64,000 nt of DNA from VRUE01 sp963720805 (GTDB taxonomy: Bacteria > Actinomycetota > Thermoleophilia > Solirubrobacterales > 70-9). Shown here one piece after another: positions 9,067-17,488 of the stretch (its first letter is position 1; every line of letters begins with the position of its first letter). Position numbers and translations under genes: made by a program. Below the pieces are notes generated by a model that was not told the DNA's origin, ran no database searches, and was given only the letters and a program-made list of their open reading frames with translations. The stretch is taken from NCBI GenBank assembly GCA_963720805.1, contig CAVRGT010000004.1:1-64000 (forward strand), given 5' to 3'.

Positions 9067-9282
9067 CTAGAGCCGCTCTTGTCGACGATCCTCAAGCAAG
9101 CGCGCCGCCATTCCGCTGCCGGAAAACCGGCCCTTCAGCGATGTTGGACGGCTGGTACGCCTAACGACGATTCCATCCTCGATCTGCTCGAACGAAACGT
9201 CATCGCCAGGACCCATGCCCGTGCTTTCACGCAACTCGACCGGAATCACAACCTGGCCCTTTGCTCCGATTCGCTGAGTCAT
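9067..9282 (-). CDS. AbrB/SpoVT-type antitoxin (VapB/MazE-like)
   Basis: A 71-residue protein with the swapped-hairpin AbrB signature MTQRIGAKGQVVIPVELRES, followed by a short C-terminal tail that would wrap the toxin (SLKGRFSGSGMAARLLED). The N-terminal domain binds the cassette's own promoter and the tail neutralises the adjacent PIN toxin, as known for this class. It lies immediately upstream of the toxin gene with 3 bp between them. Confidence 0.88.
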   Translation of the reverse strand: MTQRIGAKGQVVIPVELRESTGMGPGDDVSFEQIEDGIVVRRTSRPTSLKGRFSGSGMAARLLEDRRQERL

Positions 9283-9310
9283 ACCGCCTCAGTATAACGA
9301 TACCTCGGGG

Positions 9311-10441
9311 TCAGTGGATGACCTTGAAGCGGCGCTTGGCGGGCTTGTGCTCGCGGTTGCCGATCTGGTCGGTGCCGCGGACGCGGAGGACGTGGCTGTG
9401 GAAGCCAAGGTGGCGGAGCTTGAAGGGCGAGTGGCAGGACTTCCACTTGTGGCGGTCGACCTTGCACTTGAAGTGGGTGCCGATCGCCTCGCCGCTGGTG
9501 TCGGCGAAGCGGAAGACCGCCTTGTGGCGGCGGGTCTTTGAGCCCGGGCCCATCGTGATCCTGGTGTGAGGCGCCAGGGAGTCCTCGATGTAGGTGGCAG
9601 GCGGCGAGCAGTAGGACTGCTTGCCGCTCGCGACCGAAAGACCGGCAAAGTCGGTGACGGAGTTGTCCGGAACCTGAGCCGCGATGCCGCCGGCGAATTC
9701 GGCGGCGGACACGTTGGCGATCGGCGCGCCGCTGCAACTGGAGTTGGTGAAGATCTTCACCCGCCCGGCGCCCGCCGCCGACCCGGTAATCCGCGGAGCG
9801 TTGTTGTTGGCGCGGCCGGCCGGCACGGTGTGCAGGCGCGGGGCAACCGGGGCGTTGGCAGAGACGGCACCGCCCTGCTGCTCGCCTCCGCTTGGGCCCC
9901 CTCCTCCCCCACCGGAGGGTTCTTCTTCGGGCGGCGTGACCACGGTCGAGCTCTCGTAGTAGGTGAGGGCCGGCGAGGAGCATTCGGAAGTTTCGCTGCT
10001 GATGAGGTCGGTCTGGTCGGCGTAGAGCGGCGTTGCTTCGTCCGCTTCGACTTCGACCTGCACGCCGGTCTCTTCCAACTGTTCCAGGGTGCCGGTTTCG
10101 AGTGGTGCACCATTGCATTCCGGGTTGGTGTAGATCCCGATTTCGTTGCCGGGATTGCCGACCGCGGAGATCGGCAGGGCCTCGCGAGTGCCGAAACGGA
10201 CGACGTTGTTGATCACACCTTCCTCGCCGCCGAAGACAAGCGGGGTGGTGGAGTTGGCCGGCACCAGGGAGCTGGATTTGGGAGTGGTGCCCGTCAGCGT
10301 CAGTTGTTCGGGCGCCGCGGCCTGGGCCGTCGAGGCCGCCAGCGCGGGCACACAAGCCGCCGTAACGGCGAGGAGCAAACGCAGTGAGGGGCGGGCCGCG
10401 CAGGCCCGCCCCTCACTGGCGCTTGAAAATTGCTTAGGCAT
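9311..10441 (-). CDS. secreted protein with C-terminal Ig-like repeat domain
   Basis: A 376-residue protein with an N-terminal signal peptide (RLLLAVTAACVPALAASTAQA), a Cys-paired central region, a Pro/Glu/Gly-rich linker (about 165-195) and a C-terminal domain with FRFADTSGEAIGTHFKCKVD and LRVRGTDQIGNREH. That last pattern matches the Ig-like modules common in secreted proteins of Thermoleophilia. It lies just downstream of pilA on the same strand, which suggests a cell-surface role. The first 20 codons include a 35-bp perfect palindrome (10383-10417), so the true start is uncertain. ATG at 10441 sits inside a small CTTAG/CTAAG dyad and lacks a clear ribosome binding site. Confidence 0.62.
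   Translation of the reverse strand: MPKQFSSASEGRACAARPSLRLLLAVTAACVPALAASTAQAAAPEQLTLTGTTPKSSSLVPANSTTPLVFGGEEGVINNVVRFGTREALPISAVGNPGNEIGIYTNPECNGAPLETGTLEQLEETGVQVEVEADEATPLYADQTDLISSETSECSSPALTYYESSTVVTPPEEEPSGGGGGGPSGGEQQGGAVSANAPVAPRLHTVPAGRANNNAPRITGSAAGAGRVKIFTNSSCSGAPIANVSAAEFAGGIAAQVPDNSVTDFAGLSVASGKQSYCSPPATYIEDSLAPHTRITMGPGSKTRRHKAVFRFADTSGEAIGTHFKCKVDRHKWKSCHSPFKLRHLGFHSHVLRVRGTDQIGNREHKPAKRRFKVIH
10383..10417. repeat. 35-bp perfect palindrome in the N-terminal codons of the secreted-protein gene
   Basis: AGTGAGGGGCGGGCC (10383-10397) and its exact complement GGCCCGCCCCTCACT (10403-10417) flank a 5-nt loop. It encodes the segment just before the hydrophobic core of the signal peptide. 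The unit length is not a multiple of three, unlike the palindromes inside egtB and the amidohydrolase gene. Confidence 0.75.
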
Positions 10442-10465
10442 AGCTAAGCGTTGCGACTAGTGGGA

Positions 10466-10918
10466 TCAACCGCCCCAGCCGCCGGTAGGACATCCGCCTT
10501 CGCCTTCAACCGTGCAAGGGAATGACAAAGTGCCTTCTTCGTTTTCAACCGAGAATGTCTGAGCTTCTTTACTGCCTTCGATCGTAATCGTGTAGGTATG
10601 GCCTTCGCCTTCGACGGTCACGAAATTGGCGCTGGCCAGGGTGGGCTCAATTCCTTCGAGCTTTGCCTGACTGACTTCGTCATAGTTGCCGTCATTGTCG
10701 GTCGCGTAGGTCTCCATCGCGACCTGGGCGCTGTGGGCGTACTCCTTGGCCTTCGCGTCGCCGGCCTTTTCCTTCTGGTTGAAGAAGGCGGGCAGGGCGA
10801 TCGCGGCCAGGATGCCGAGGATCAGCATGACGACGAGGAGCTCGATCAGCGTGAAACCGGCCTCCTTGTCGCCATTGAGCCGGGCACCAATCTTGGCCCG
10901 GAGATTCTGGATAAACAA
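10466..10918 (-). CDS. pilA: PilA, major type IV pilin
   Basis: A 150-residue prepilin. It has an unusually long 21-residue leader ending in Gly21, then FTLIELLVVMLILGILAAIALP with Phe+1 and Glu+5, the full N-methylated pilin helix. The mature protein is small, with a C-terminal cysteine pair in the last 20 residues forming a possible D-loop, and a GGWGG end. The start is TTG at 10918, supported by an AGGAGG ribosome binding site 6 nt upstream. The leader mRNA contains a cyclic-di-GMP-I aptamer, so pilin synthesis is probably second-messenger controlled. It is separated from pilBC by a toxin-antitoxin/Fic island. Confidence 0.93.
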   Translation of the reverse strand: MFIQNLRAKIGARLNGDKEAGFTLIELLVVMLILGILAAIALPAFFNQKEKAGDAKAKEYAHSAQVAMETYATDNDGNYDEVSQAKLEGIEPTLASANFVTVEGEGHTYTITIEGSKEAQTFSVENEEGTLSFPCTVEGEGGCPTGGWGG

Positions 10919-10924
10919 TTAGGT

Positions 10925-10930
10925 CCTCCT
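10925..10930 (-). promoter_or_regulatory. strong Shine-Dalgarno for pilA (fixes the TTG start)
   Basis: AGGAGG is followed by six bases and TTG TTT ATC on the minus strand. It is the clearest ribosome binding site in this region and the reason for accepting the rare TTG start of pilA. It lies 62 nt after the end of the riboswitch aptamer and could be the element it controls. Confidence 0.75.
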
Positions 10931-10992
10931 ATGGTTCCTAATCGATTTAGCCAGAGCCCCGTTTCGCGTCTCAGCCACGTGGTGTCTGTCGA

Positions 10993-11081
10993 CCCCGGTG
11001 GTAGCCCGGCCGGCTCCCCGCATGGGAGCCCCGTAGACTTTGCGCCCCCGCCTCACGGCGGGTTTGCCTTTTGCACCGAGG
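10993..11081 (-). ncRNA. cyclic-di-GMP-I (GEMM-I) riboswitch in the pilA leader
   Basis: Reading the minus strand, an 8-bp P1 helix forms between CCTCGGTG (11081-11074) and CACCGGGG (11000-10993). Inside it are GGCAAACC, a hairpin with a GTGA (GNRA) tetraloop (CGCC-GTGA-GGCG), the invariant CGCAAAG joining region and a second GC-rich hairpin ending in GCCGGGCTACC. Compared with the known Vibrio Vc2 aptamer, the three ligand contacts are present: G at 11067 (G20 equivalent), A at 11040 (A47) and C at 11001 (C92). G rather than A at the G20 position predicts c-di-GMP over cGAMP. The aptamer starts 163 nt before pilA. No U-rich terminator is seen before the ribosome binding site, so control may be translational. 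Confidence 0.9.
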
Positions 11082-11257
11082 CACTGGCAGATCTTGTTTG
11101 CACTCCCCTAATCGACCGCCTGGCGGAGGACTTGATCCCTGAAACTAGGACTTCCTCTCCCCAAAAATTGGGATTCGGGGCCCAAATCCCCGGATAACCT
11201 GTCAACTCACGCAAACACAGTCGCTCTCAGCGGGTCGGAGCCTGCCTCGGCGGGTCA

Positions 11258-12370
11258 GTGCCAGGCGGGTCGCGAGCGGCTCCTCGAAGCGGCGAGGACG
11301 GCAAGAGCTCCTTGGCCTCCCAGCTGTGGCCCCTTGCGCTGGTTGCGGTGACGGTTCAGCATGCCGGCGCGCGCGAGGTGGTCGAGGCCGTTGATCGCCG
11401 CCTCCCCGAGCGGCCGGTCAGCCGCTCGGCGTGGCTGCCGTGATGACCGGATGGGACGGGAGGGACCGATGAGGCGCGGGCCGTGGCGTCGGCCCGCACG
11501 GCGCGGCGCGCTCCATCCACTCATGCCTGCAGCGTCGGCGACCTCCGCCGAGAAGTCTTTTGCCTCCGGATGCGGCGGTCTCGACCGCTACGGGCGAACT
11601 GCTCGTCCAGCGATCGACCTGGTCGGCGCGAAAGGCCTCGAGCCCGGCAATGTAGGCGTCCTTGTCGGCGCCGAGCACGAGGAGACCGGCGGGACATAGC
11701 GCAGCGGCAAGTCCGCTGCCGCTGAAGAGCACGTGGATCAGGCAACGACCTACCCGGCCGTTGCCGTCACCGAAGGGATGGATCGTCTCGAACTGGGCGT
11801 GAGCGATCGCCGCCTGGGCGACCGGGGAGATGTCGTCGCGATTCATGAACTGAGCAGAGATCCTCAATCAGCGGCCGAACGTGCTCATGCGGCGGAGGGA
11901 CGAAGGCGGCATGCACGGGCGAAATACCGCCGATCCAGCCCTGCGACTCGCGCAGGCGACGCGCGATGCGATCCAGCGGTGGCGCCGTGGCAAGGCGCGA
12001 TGGATGGCGAGCACCTCGTCGACGCTCAGTTCGCCGGGCCTGACCCGACCCTGACATGCTTCTTCCATCGCCTCGCATTGCCCAGTACCTCCTGGGCAGA
12101 GGTCGCCTGCCTTCCCCCCGACTTCGGCTCGCGCCAGGCGGCGGTGGGATAGCTGGAGGCCCTCGATCGCGCGAGGAGGCGAGAGCCTCCGAGCGAAGCA
12201 GCTGGCGACCACGGCTCTCGAAGGGCGACAGGTCGGCCGCAGATGGCGTCCAGGTCGCGACCGCTACCCCGCGCGCTCGGACATCGCCGACGTGGCCGAA
12301 CTCAGCTCAGGCTCGAGGTCCGCGATCGGATCCGGGATGAACGCTCGATAGCGCCCGGCACCGCGAGCTC
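11258..12370 (-). pseudogene. frameshifted Fic-family AMPylase gene
   Basis: Pieces of one Fic protein lie in order in different frames on the minus strand. The N-terminal FIPDPIADLEPEL region is at about 12345, IEGLQLSHRRLA at about 12160, RESQGWIGGISPVHAAFVPPP at about 11910, the catalytic HPFGDGNGRVGR near 11780-11745, and a C-terminal winged-helix-like remnant at about 11400-11290. Fic enzymes transfer AMP or related groups to Tyr/Thr, and the active-site motif itself is complete. At least three frameshifts interrupt the gene. Because frameshifts also hit essential genes nearby, sequence error is an alternative to decay. It lies in a toxin-antitoxin island between pilA and pilC. Confidence 0.75.
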
Positions 12371-12442
12371 GGCCAGGATGCCCGAATTTCGGGCGCCCAC
12401 GAGGCACTCACATATCTCCCGCGGGCATCGCGGACCTCGTCC

Positions 12443-12490
12443 TAACCTTTCGGAGGTTCGATTTAGCTTAAAGGTTAACAGCCTAACCTT
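12443..12490. promoter_or_regulatory. three TAACCTT/AAGGTTA half-sites upstream of the Fic gene
   Basis: TAACCTT occurs at 12443-12449 and 12484-12490, and the complement AAGGTTA at 12471-12477, in an AT-richer patch between the broken PIN toxin and the Fic gene. An extra AACCT/AGGTT dyad overlaps the first copy. Direct and inverted copies in a promoter-size gap suggest an operator, possibly for the downstream Fic gene. No cognate regulator is identified. Confidence 0.4.
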
Positions 12491-12936
12491 ATGGTTGCTA
12501 CTACGACCGAGACGAGAATGAGATGCTCGTCGGCCTCGACGAGCGCCTCCATGTCGTCGGGGTCCGAGGTGATCAGCTCCGCGTCGCGCTCGAGAGCGCA
12601 GCAGACGACATGGGCGTCGGCGACGTCGGCTTTGTCGCGGCGGCCGAGGCGCTCGCCGACCTCCTTGGCCCGGACCTCGTCAAGGGGGTCGACTCTTGCC
12701 AGCGGATATCAAGCGCGCTAGCGGCGCGGACCGCGCGCCTCCGCGCCAAACCTGGGCGAGCGCGCTCGCGGGCATCACGGATCTCTCTCCCGGGTCTCGA
12801 CCGCCATCATCGAGAGCCCTCGGATCCGGCGATCACCTCGCTCGAAGGCGATCAATGCTCCCGCGTCGAGGACGAGGGCTCCTCCCGGCGCTTCCGACGC
12901 TCCGCCCGAACCCTTGCCATTTCCTTTCTTGCCCAC
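12475..12936 (-). pseudogene. frameshifted VapC-like PIN toxin
   Basis: A GTG at 12936 opens a PIN protein beginning MGKKGNGKGSGG and then ALVLDAGALIAFERGD, with the first catalytic Asp. The frame is lost near 12778 and again near 12690. The C-terminal catalytic part DVADAHVVCCALERDAEL and LITSDPDDMEALVEA continues in the other frames to TAA at 12475. All core PIN acidic positions survive in pieces. It overlaps the 3' end of the antitoxin gene upstream. It is either an inactivated toxin or consensus errors. Confidence 0.7.
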
Positions 12937-13199
12937 TCCATCGCCTCCTCGCCGATCGGACCATGTTCGGCCTCCCGAAAGCTCGAGCGCTTCCCGCAGC
13001 GCTCGCGCTGCGCATGCGGCGACACGACCGCGTCTTCAATCGCGGCCGAGACGTTCGGCGCGCGGCCGGCCTCGACGTCGTCCCTCGCGATTTCGACTAC
13101 CTCCGGCTCCACCGAGATCGTGATCCTCTCTTCTTCATACGGAGCATCATACGCTCCGTTCGTTGACCGTCGGAGCGACCGTAGGGAACCCCGGCGCAC
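12852..13199 (-). CDS. antitoxin partner of the frameshifted PIN toxin
   Basis: A protein of up to 115 residues. The recognisable part begins ERITISVEPEVVEIARDDV and continues with AGRAPNVSAAIEDAVV, a ribbon-helix-helix-like DNA-binding region, then the charged helix EHGPIGEEAMEWARKEMARV that would contact the toxin. It overlaps the toxin gene start by 85 bp. The only in-frame start is GTG at 13199, but similarity begins about 20 codons later and an ATG lies there in another frame, so the true start may be hidden by a frameshift. A 7-bp-arm palindrome lies inside this stretch. Confidence 0.6.
   Translation of the reverse strand: MRRGSLRSLRRSTNGAYDAPYEEERITISVEPEVVEIARDDVEAGRAPNVSAAIEDAVVSPHAQRERCGKRSSFREAEHGPIGEEAMEWARKEMARVRAERRKRREEPSSSTREH
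13139..13159. promoter_or_regulatory. palindromic operator candidate at the antitoxin start
   Basis: ACGGAGC (13139-13145) and GCTCCGT (13153-13159) are perfect 7-bp arms around a 7-bp spacer, at the point where recognisable antitoxin sequence begins. This position suits autoregulation by the ribbon-helix-helix antitoxin. It also suggests that translation starts nearby rather than at 13199. Confidence 0.4.
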
Positions 13200-13229
13200 G
13201 CGTGGCGCGCCAAATGTGCCGACTTTCGA

Positions 13230-14476
13230 CTACCGGATGTGTTCGTAGATGCTGAACATCGGCAGGTACATCGAGATCACGATGAAGCCGACGATGCCGC
13301 CGACGAAGACGATCATGATCGGCTCGATCAGGGCGGTCAGGGCCTTGACCTTGGCGTCGACCTCGGTCTCGTAGAAGTCGGCGATCTTGCTCAGCATGTG
13401 CTCGAGCTGGCCGGTCTCCTCGCCGACCGCGATCATGTGGCCGACCATCGGCGGGAAGATCGGGTTCTCCTCGATCGGGCCGGCCAACGAGCCGCCGCCC
13501 TTGACCGAGGCGTAGACGTCGTCCATCGACTGCTCGACACGGTGTTGCCGGCCGTCTCCCCGGTGAGCCGGATCGCCTGCAGCATCGGCACGCCGGAGGA
13601 GACCGCGCCGGAGAAGGTGCGCGACCAGCGGGCCAGCGCCACCTTCTGGATCACGTCGCCGATCTTGGCCGGCAGGCGCAGCTTGAAGCGGTCCCAGAGG
13701 TCGTTGCCCGCTGTCGGTCTTCTTCCATTTGAAGAAGACGAAGAAGGCGAGGGCGATCGCCGGGATGAGGATGAACCAGTAGCCGGTGAGCGCGTTGGAG
13801 GCGCTGACGCAGAGCTGGGTCGGCGCGCGGCAGGCCGGCCGCTTCCTCCGGGTGTTCTTCGGCCAGTTCTTCGAAGATCTCGGCGAAGACCGGGATCACG
13901 AAGGCGACGATCGCGATCAGCACCACGCCGGCGAAGCCGAAGACCAGCGCCGGGTACATCAGCGCCGATTTGACCTGGCGGCGCAGGCCGTCGGCCTTCT
14001 CCACCTGGAAGGCGATCCGGTCCATCGCCTCCTCGAGCCGGCCCGACTGCTCGCCGGAGCGGACCATGGCGCGGAAGAGGCGGTCGAAGACCTTGGGGTA
14101 GCGCTCCATCGCCTGCTCCAGCGTGCTGCCGGCCTCGACGTCGGCCCGGACGCCCGCGACCGCCTCCTTGATCTGCTCGTCCTGGGTCTGCTCCTCGAGC
14201 GTGTGCAGGGTGCGCAGCATCGGCATCCCGGAGGCGATCAGGGTGGCGAACTGGCGCGAGAAGATCGCCAGTTCGCGCATGTCGACGCCCTTCCAGCGCT
14301 TGAAGAAGTCCTCGATCTTGAACGGGTCGGACTTCTCGCTGACGTCGAGGACGATCAGGCCGCGCTGGCGCAGCTGCTCGGTGACCGAGGCCTTGGACTC
14401 GGCCTCGACCTCGCCGGCCGAGGCGGTCCCGGCCAGGTCCATCGCGCGGAAGGCGAATGTGGTCGCGCGCGGCCAT
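13230..14476 (-). CDS. pilC: PilC, type IV pilus inner-membrane platform protein (frameshifted)
   Basis: A GspF/PilC-family protein of about 410 residues, with two T2SSF domains. The first spans VDMRELAIFSRQFATLIAS to VIPVFAEIFEELA, the second KVALARWSRTFSGAVSSGV to the C-terminal MFSIYEHIR. It has three membrane helices, for example GVVLIAIVAFVIPVF. It is the platform that the PilB and PilT ATPases turn. The reading frame breaks within the first codons (ATG at 14476, then one extra base), near 13830, near 13708 and near 13535. The encoded protein is otherwise complete and conserved, so these look like sequencing errors. It is last in the sigA-pilT2-trx-pilB-pilT-pilC operon. Confidence 0.9.
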
Positions 14477-14482
14477 CGCCCG

Positions 14483-15666
14483 CTAGGCCCCCGGGGTGTA
14501 GACGGGGGGCGGGGGCGGCGCCGTGGCCTGGGCGACGGCGGCGGCTTCGTCGGCGGCGCGGCCGTTGGGCTCGGCCGGGCGCGACCGGCGGCCTGGCCGC
14601 CGAGCAGGCGCTTCAGCTCCTCGGGCACCGAGGCGCGCTGCTCGGCCAGCGCGCGGGTGATCCGCCCGGAGCGGACGAGGCGCGCCAGGTCGGCGTCCAT
14701 CGTCTGCATCCCGACCGCGCCCGAGGTCTGCAGGGCGGCGTAGATCTGGTGCGTCTTGCCCTCGCGGATCAGGTTGCGGATCGCCGGCGTCGGCACCAGC
14801 ACCTCGCAGGCGACGACGCGGCCGCGGCCGTCGGCGGTCGGCAGCAGCTGCTGGGTGACGATCCCCTGCAGGGCGATCGAGAGCTGCGTCCGCACCTGGC
14901 CCTGCTGCTCGGGCGGGAAGACGTCGATGATCCGGTCGACCGTCTGCGCCGTGGACTGGGTGTGCAGGGTGGCGAAGACGAGGTGGCCGGTCTCGGCCGC
15001 GGTCAGCGCGGTGGAGATCGTCTCCAGGTCGCGCATCTCGCCGACCAGGATCACGTCGGGGTCCTCTCGCAGGGCGGCGCGCAGGCCGAGCGCGAAGTCC
15101 TCGGCGTCGGAGCCGACCTCACGCTGGTTGACGATCGAGCGCTTGTGCGTGTGCAGGAACTCGATCGGGTCCTCGATCGTGAGGATGTGGTCCTCGTGCT
15201 CGGGGTTGATCACGTCGAGCATCGCCGCCAGGGTCGTGCTCTTGCCCGAGCCGGTCGGCCCGGTGACGAGGACGAAGCCGCGCGGTTTCTCGGTCAGCTC
15301 GCGCAGCACCTGCGGCACGCCGAGCGAGTCGAGAGCCGGGATGTCCTGCGGCACCAGGCGGAAGGCGGCGCTGACCGAGCCGCGCTGGAAGAAGCAGTTG
15401 ACGCGGAAGCGGGCGACGCCGGGGATCGCGTAGGCGAAGTCGAGCTGCTTGTGGTTCTCGAAGCGCTTGCGCTGGTCGTCGTTGAGGATCGAGTAGACGA
15501 CGTCGCGGGTCTGCTGCCCGGTCAGCACCGGGAAGCCCTCCATCGGCTTGATCTTGCCCTTGTCGCGGATCGCGGGCGGGAAGCCGGCGGTGATGTGGAC
15601 GTCGGACGCGTGCGCCTCGACCATCCGGCGCAGTACCTCGGAGAAGTCGAAATCATGCTGTGACAC
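14483..15666 (-). CDS. pilT: PilT, pilus retraction ATPase (frameshift near the C-terminus)
   Basis: A PilT/GspE-family hexameric ATPase of about 393 residues. Walker A GPTGSGKSTT, the Asp box EDPIEFLH, Walker B ALREDPDVILVGEMRD and the His box TGHLVFATLHT are all present, plus the PilT-type AIRNLIREGKTHQIYAALQ region. It depolymerises pili by driving PilC in reverse. The start is GTG at 15666 behind GGAGG and overlaps the end of pilB. A +1 shift at about 14575-14600 replaces the true acidic/proline tail, which ends VYTPGA at TAG 14483; without correction the frame runs on into pilC. Confidence 0.92.
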
Positions 15667-17480
15667 GGAGCACCTCCTCGAGGCTGGTGACCCCGGCTCG
15701 AATCTTGACCACGCCGTCCTCACGCAGGGTGAGCATTCCCTCTTCGCGGGCGACGGCGGCGATTTCCGTCTCTGCCGCGCGGGCGATCGTCATTTCCTTC
15801 AAGGTCTCGCTCAGGCTCATCACCGAGTAGATGCCGACCCGGCCCTTGTAGCCGCTGTTGTTGCAGCGCCCGCAGCCGACCGGCTCGCAGGCCTCGACGT
15901 CGGCGCCGACCCGGATCCCGGCTTCCTGCAGCGCCGCGCCGGGCACGATCGCGCGCCGCTTGCAGTTGGGGCAGAGCTTGCGGGCGAGGCGCTGGGCGAC
16001 GACGCAGTCGACCGCCGAGGCGGTGAGGAAGGTCTCGATCCCCATCTCGCCGAGGCGGGCGATCGCGCCGGGGGCGTCGTTGGTGTGCAGCGTGGTCAGC
16101 ATCATGTGGCCGGTCAGCGCGGCCTCGATCGCGATCCGCGCCGTCTCGGCGTCGCGGATCTCGCCGACCATCACGATGTCGGGGTCGGCGCGCAGCATCG
16201 AGCGCAGGCCGCGGGCGAAGTCGAGCCCGGCCTTGCGGTTGACGTTCATCTGGTTGACGCCGGGGATCCGGAACTCGACCGGGTCCTCGATCGTGATGAT
16301 CTTCTTCTCGATCCCGTTCAGCTCGGCCAGGGCCGCGTAGAGCGTCGTCGCTCTTGCCCGAGCCGGTCGGCCCGGTGACGAGGACGGCGCCGTAGGCCTG
16401 GTGGAAGGCGTCCTCGAAGCGGGCGCGGGCGGAGCCGTCCATGCCGAGGTCGTCGAGCGTGCGCTGGGCGTTGCTCTCGTCGAGGATGCGGATCGTCGCC
16501 CCCTCGCCGCGCGAGGTGGGCAGGGTGGTGACGCGGAGGTCGACGCGGCGTTCCTCGACCGAGACGCTGACGCGGCCGTCCTGGGGCACGCGCTTCTCGG
16601 CGATGTCGAGCTCGCTCATGATCTTCAGCCGCGAGATCACCGCGGTGATCATCCGCTTCGGCACGTGGGCGGACTCCTTCAGCACGCCGTCGATGCGGAA
16701 GCGGATCCGCAGCTCCGCCTTCTTCGGGCTCGAGGTGGATGTCGGAGGCGCCCTCCCCCACCGCCTGGGCGAGGATGCTGTAGACGAGCTTGATCACCGG
16801 CGCGTCCTCGGCGCCGGCCTGCATCGAGCTGACTTCGGCGAGTTCGTCCTCGGCCTCGTCGACCTCCTCGACCCGGTGCTGCTCCTCGACGATCGCCTCG
16901 GCGGCGGCGCTCTGCAGCGGTGCCGAGCCGCGCCAGCAGCGACTCGACGTCGTCCTCGGCGGCGACGGCGATGTGGCAGTCGAGGCCGGTGGCGATCTGG
17001 ATGTCGTCGGCGGCGAGCACGTTGGCCGGGTCGACGGCGGCGACGAGCAGCGTTTTGGCGTCGACGAAACCGACCGGCACCGCCTTGTAGCGGCGCGCCA
17101 TCGTCACCGGGAAGAGGGCCGCCGCGGCGACGTCGACGTGGTAGGTCGGTGAGGTCGACGTGGTCGAGGCCGTAGCGCTCGGCGGCCGCGCGCGAGAGCT
17201 GATCGGAGTTGATCGTGCCCTGGGTCGAGCAGCAGTGCCTCGGGCGGCACGCCCGGCCGTGCGCGAGTCTTCCACGGCCGTCTGCACCGCCTCGGCACCG
17301 GCGTAGCCGAGCTCGACCAGGACATCGGTGATGAAGCCGCGCGAGTGGCCGCGGTGCATGCGGCGGGGTGAGGCCGAGCGTTCCGCCCTCCCCCGGGCCC
17401 GGCATCGCCGGCGCGGCCGAGCCGCCCGAGTCGGGGACCGGGCGCAGGTGGCTCGCGTATGGGGGTCGCTCAGCGCTCAT
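15653..17480 (-). CDS. pilB: PilB, pilus extension ATPase (multiple frameshifts)
   Basis: The start is ATG at 17480 (MSAERPPYASHL). A MshEN/T2SSE_N domain (GFITDVLVELGYAGAE, then ERYGLDHVDL and VTMARRYKAVPVGFVDAK) is the fold that binds c-di-GMP in some PilB proteins. The ATPase core follows: DIHLEPE, GPTGSGKS, MLRADPDIVMVGEIRD and TGHMMLTTLHT, then the zinc site CPNCKRR / CGRCNNSGYKGRVG. At least five single-base shifts (about 17355, 17235, 17150, 16920, 16730 and 16350) split it, but all domains are collinear. It powers pilus assembly. Confidence 0.93.
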
Positions 17481-17488
17481 CGCGCGCC

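Noticed and set aside
12523..13248. A plus-strand frame over the toxin-antitoxin remnants
   Set aside because: The minus strand carries PIN and antitoxin motifs at the same place; the plus translation has no recognisable features.
13786..15663. A very long plus-strand reading frame opposite pilT/pilC (625 codons)
   Set aside because: It is the antisense shadow of the PilT and PilC genes; the translation is Ala/Gly/Arg/Asp-rich with no domain, as expected from GC-rich codon bias.
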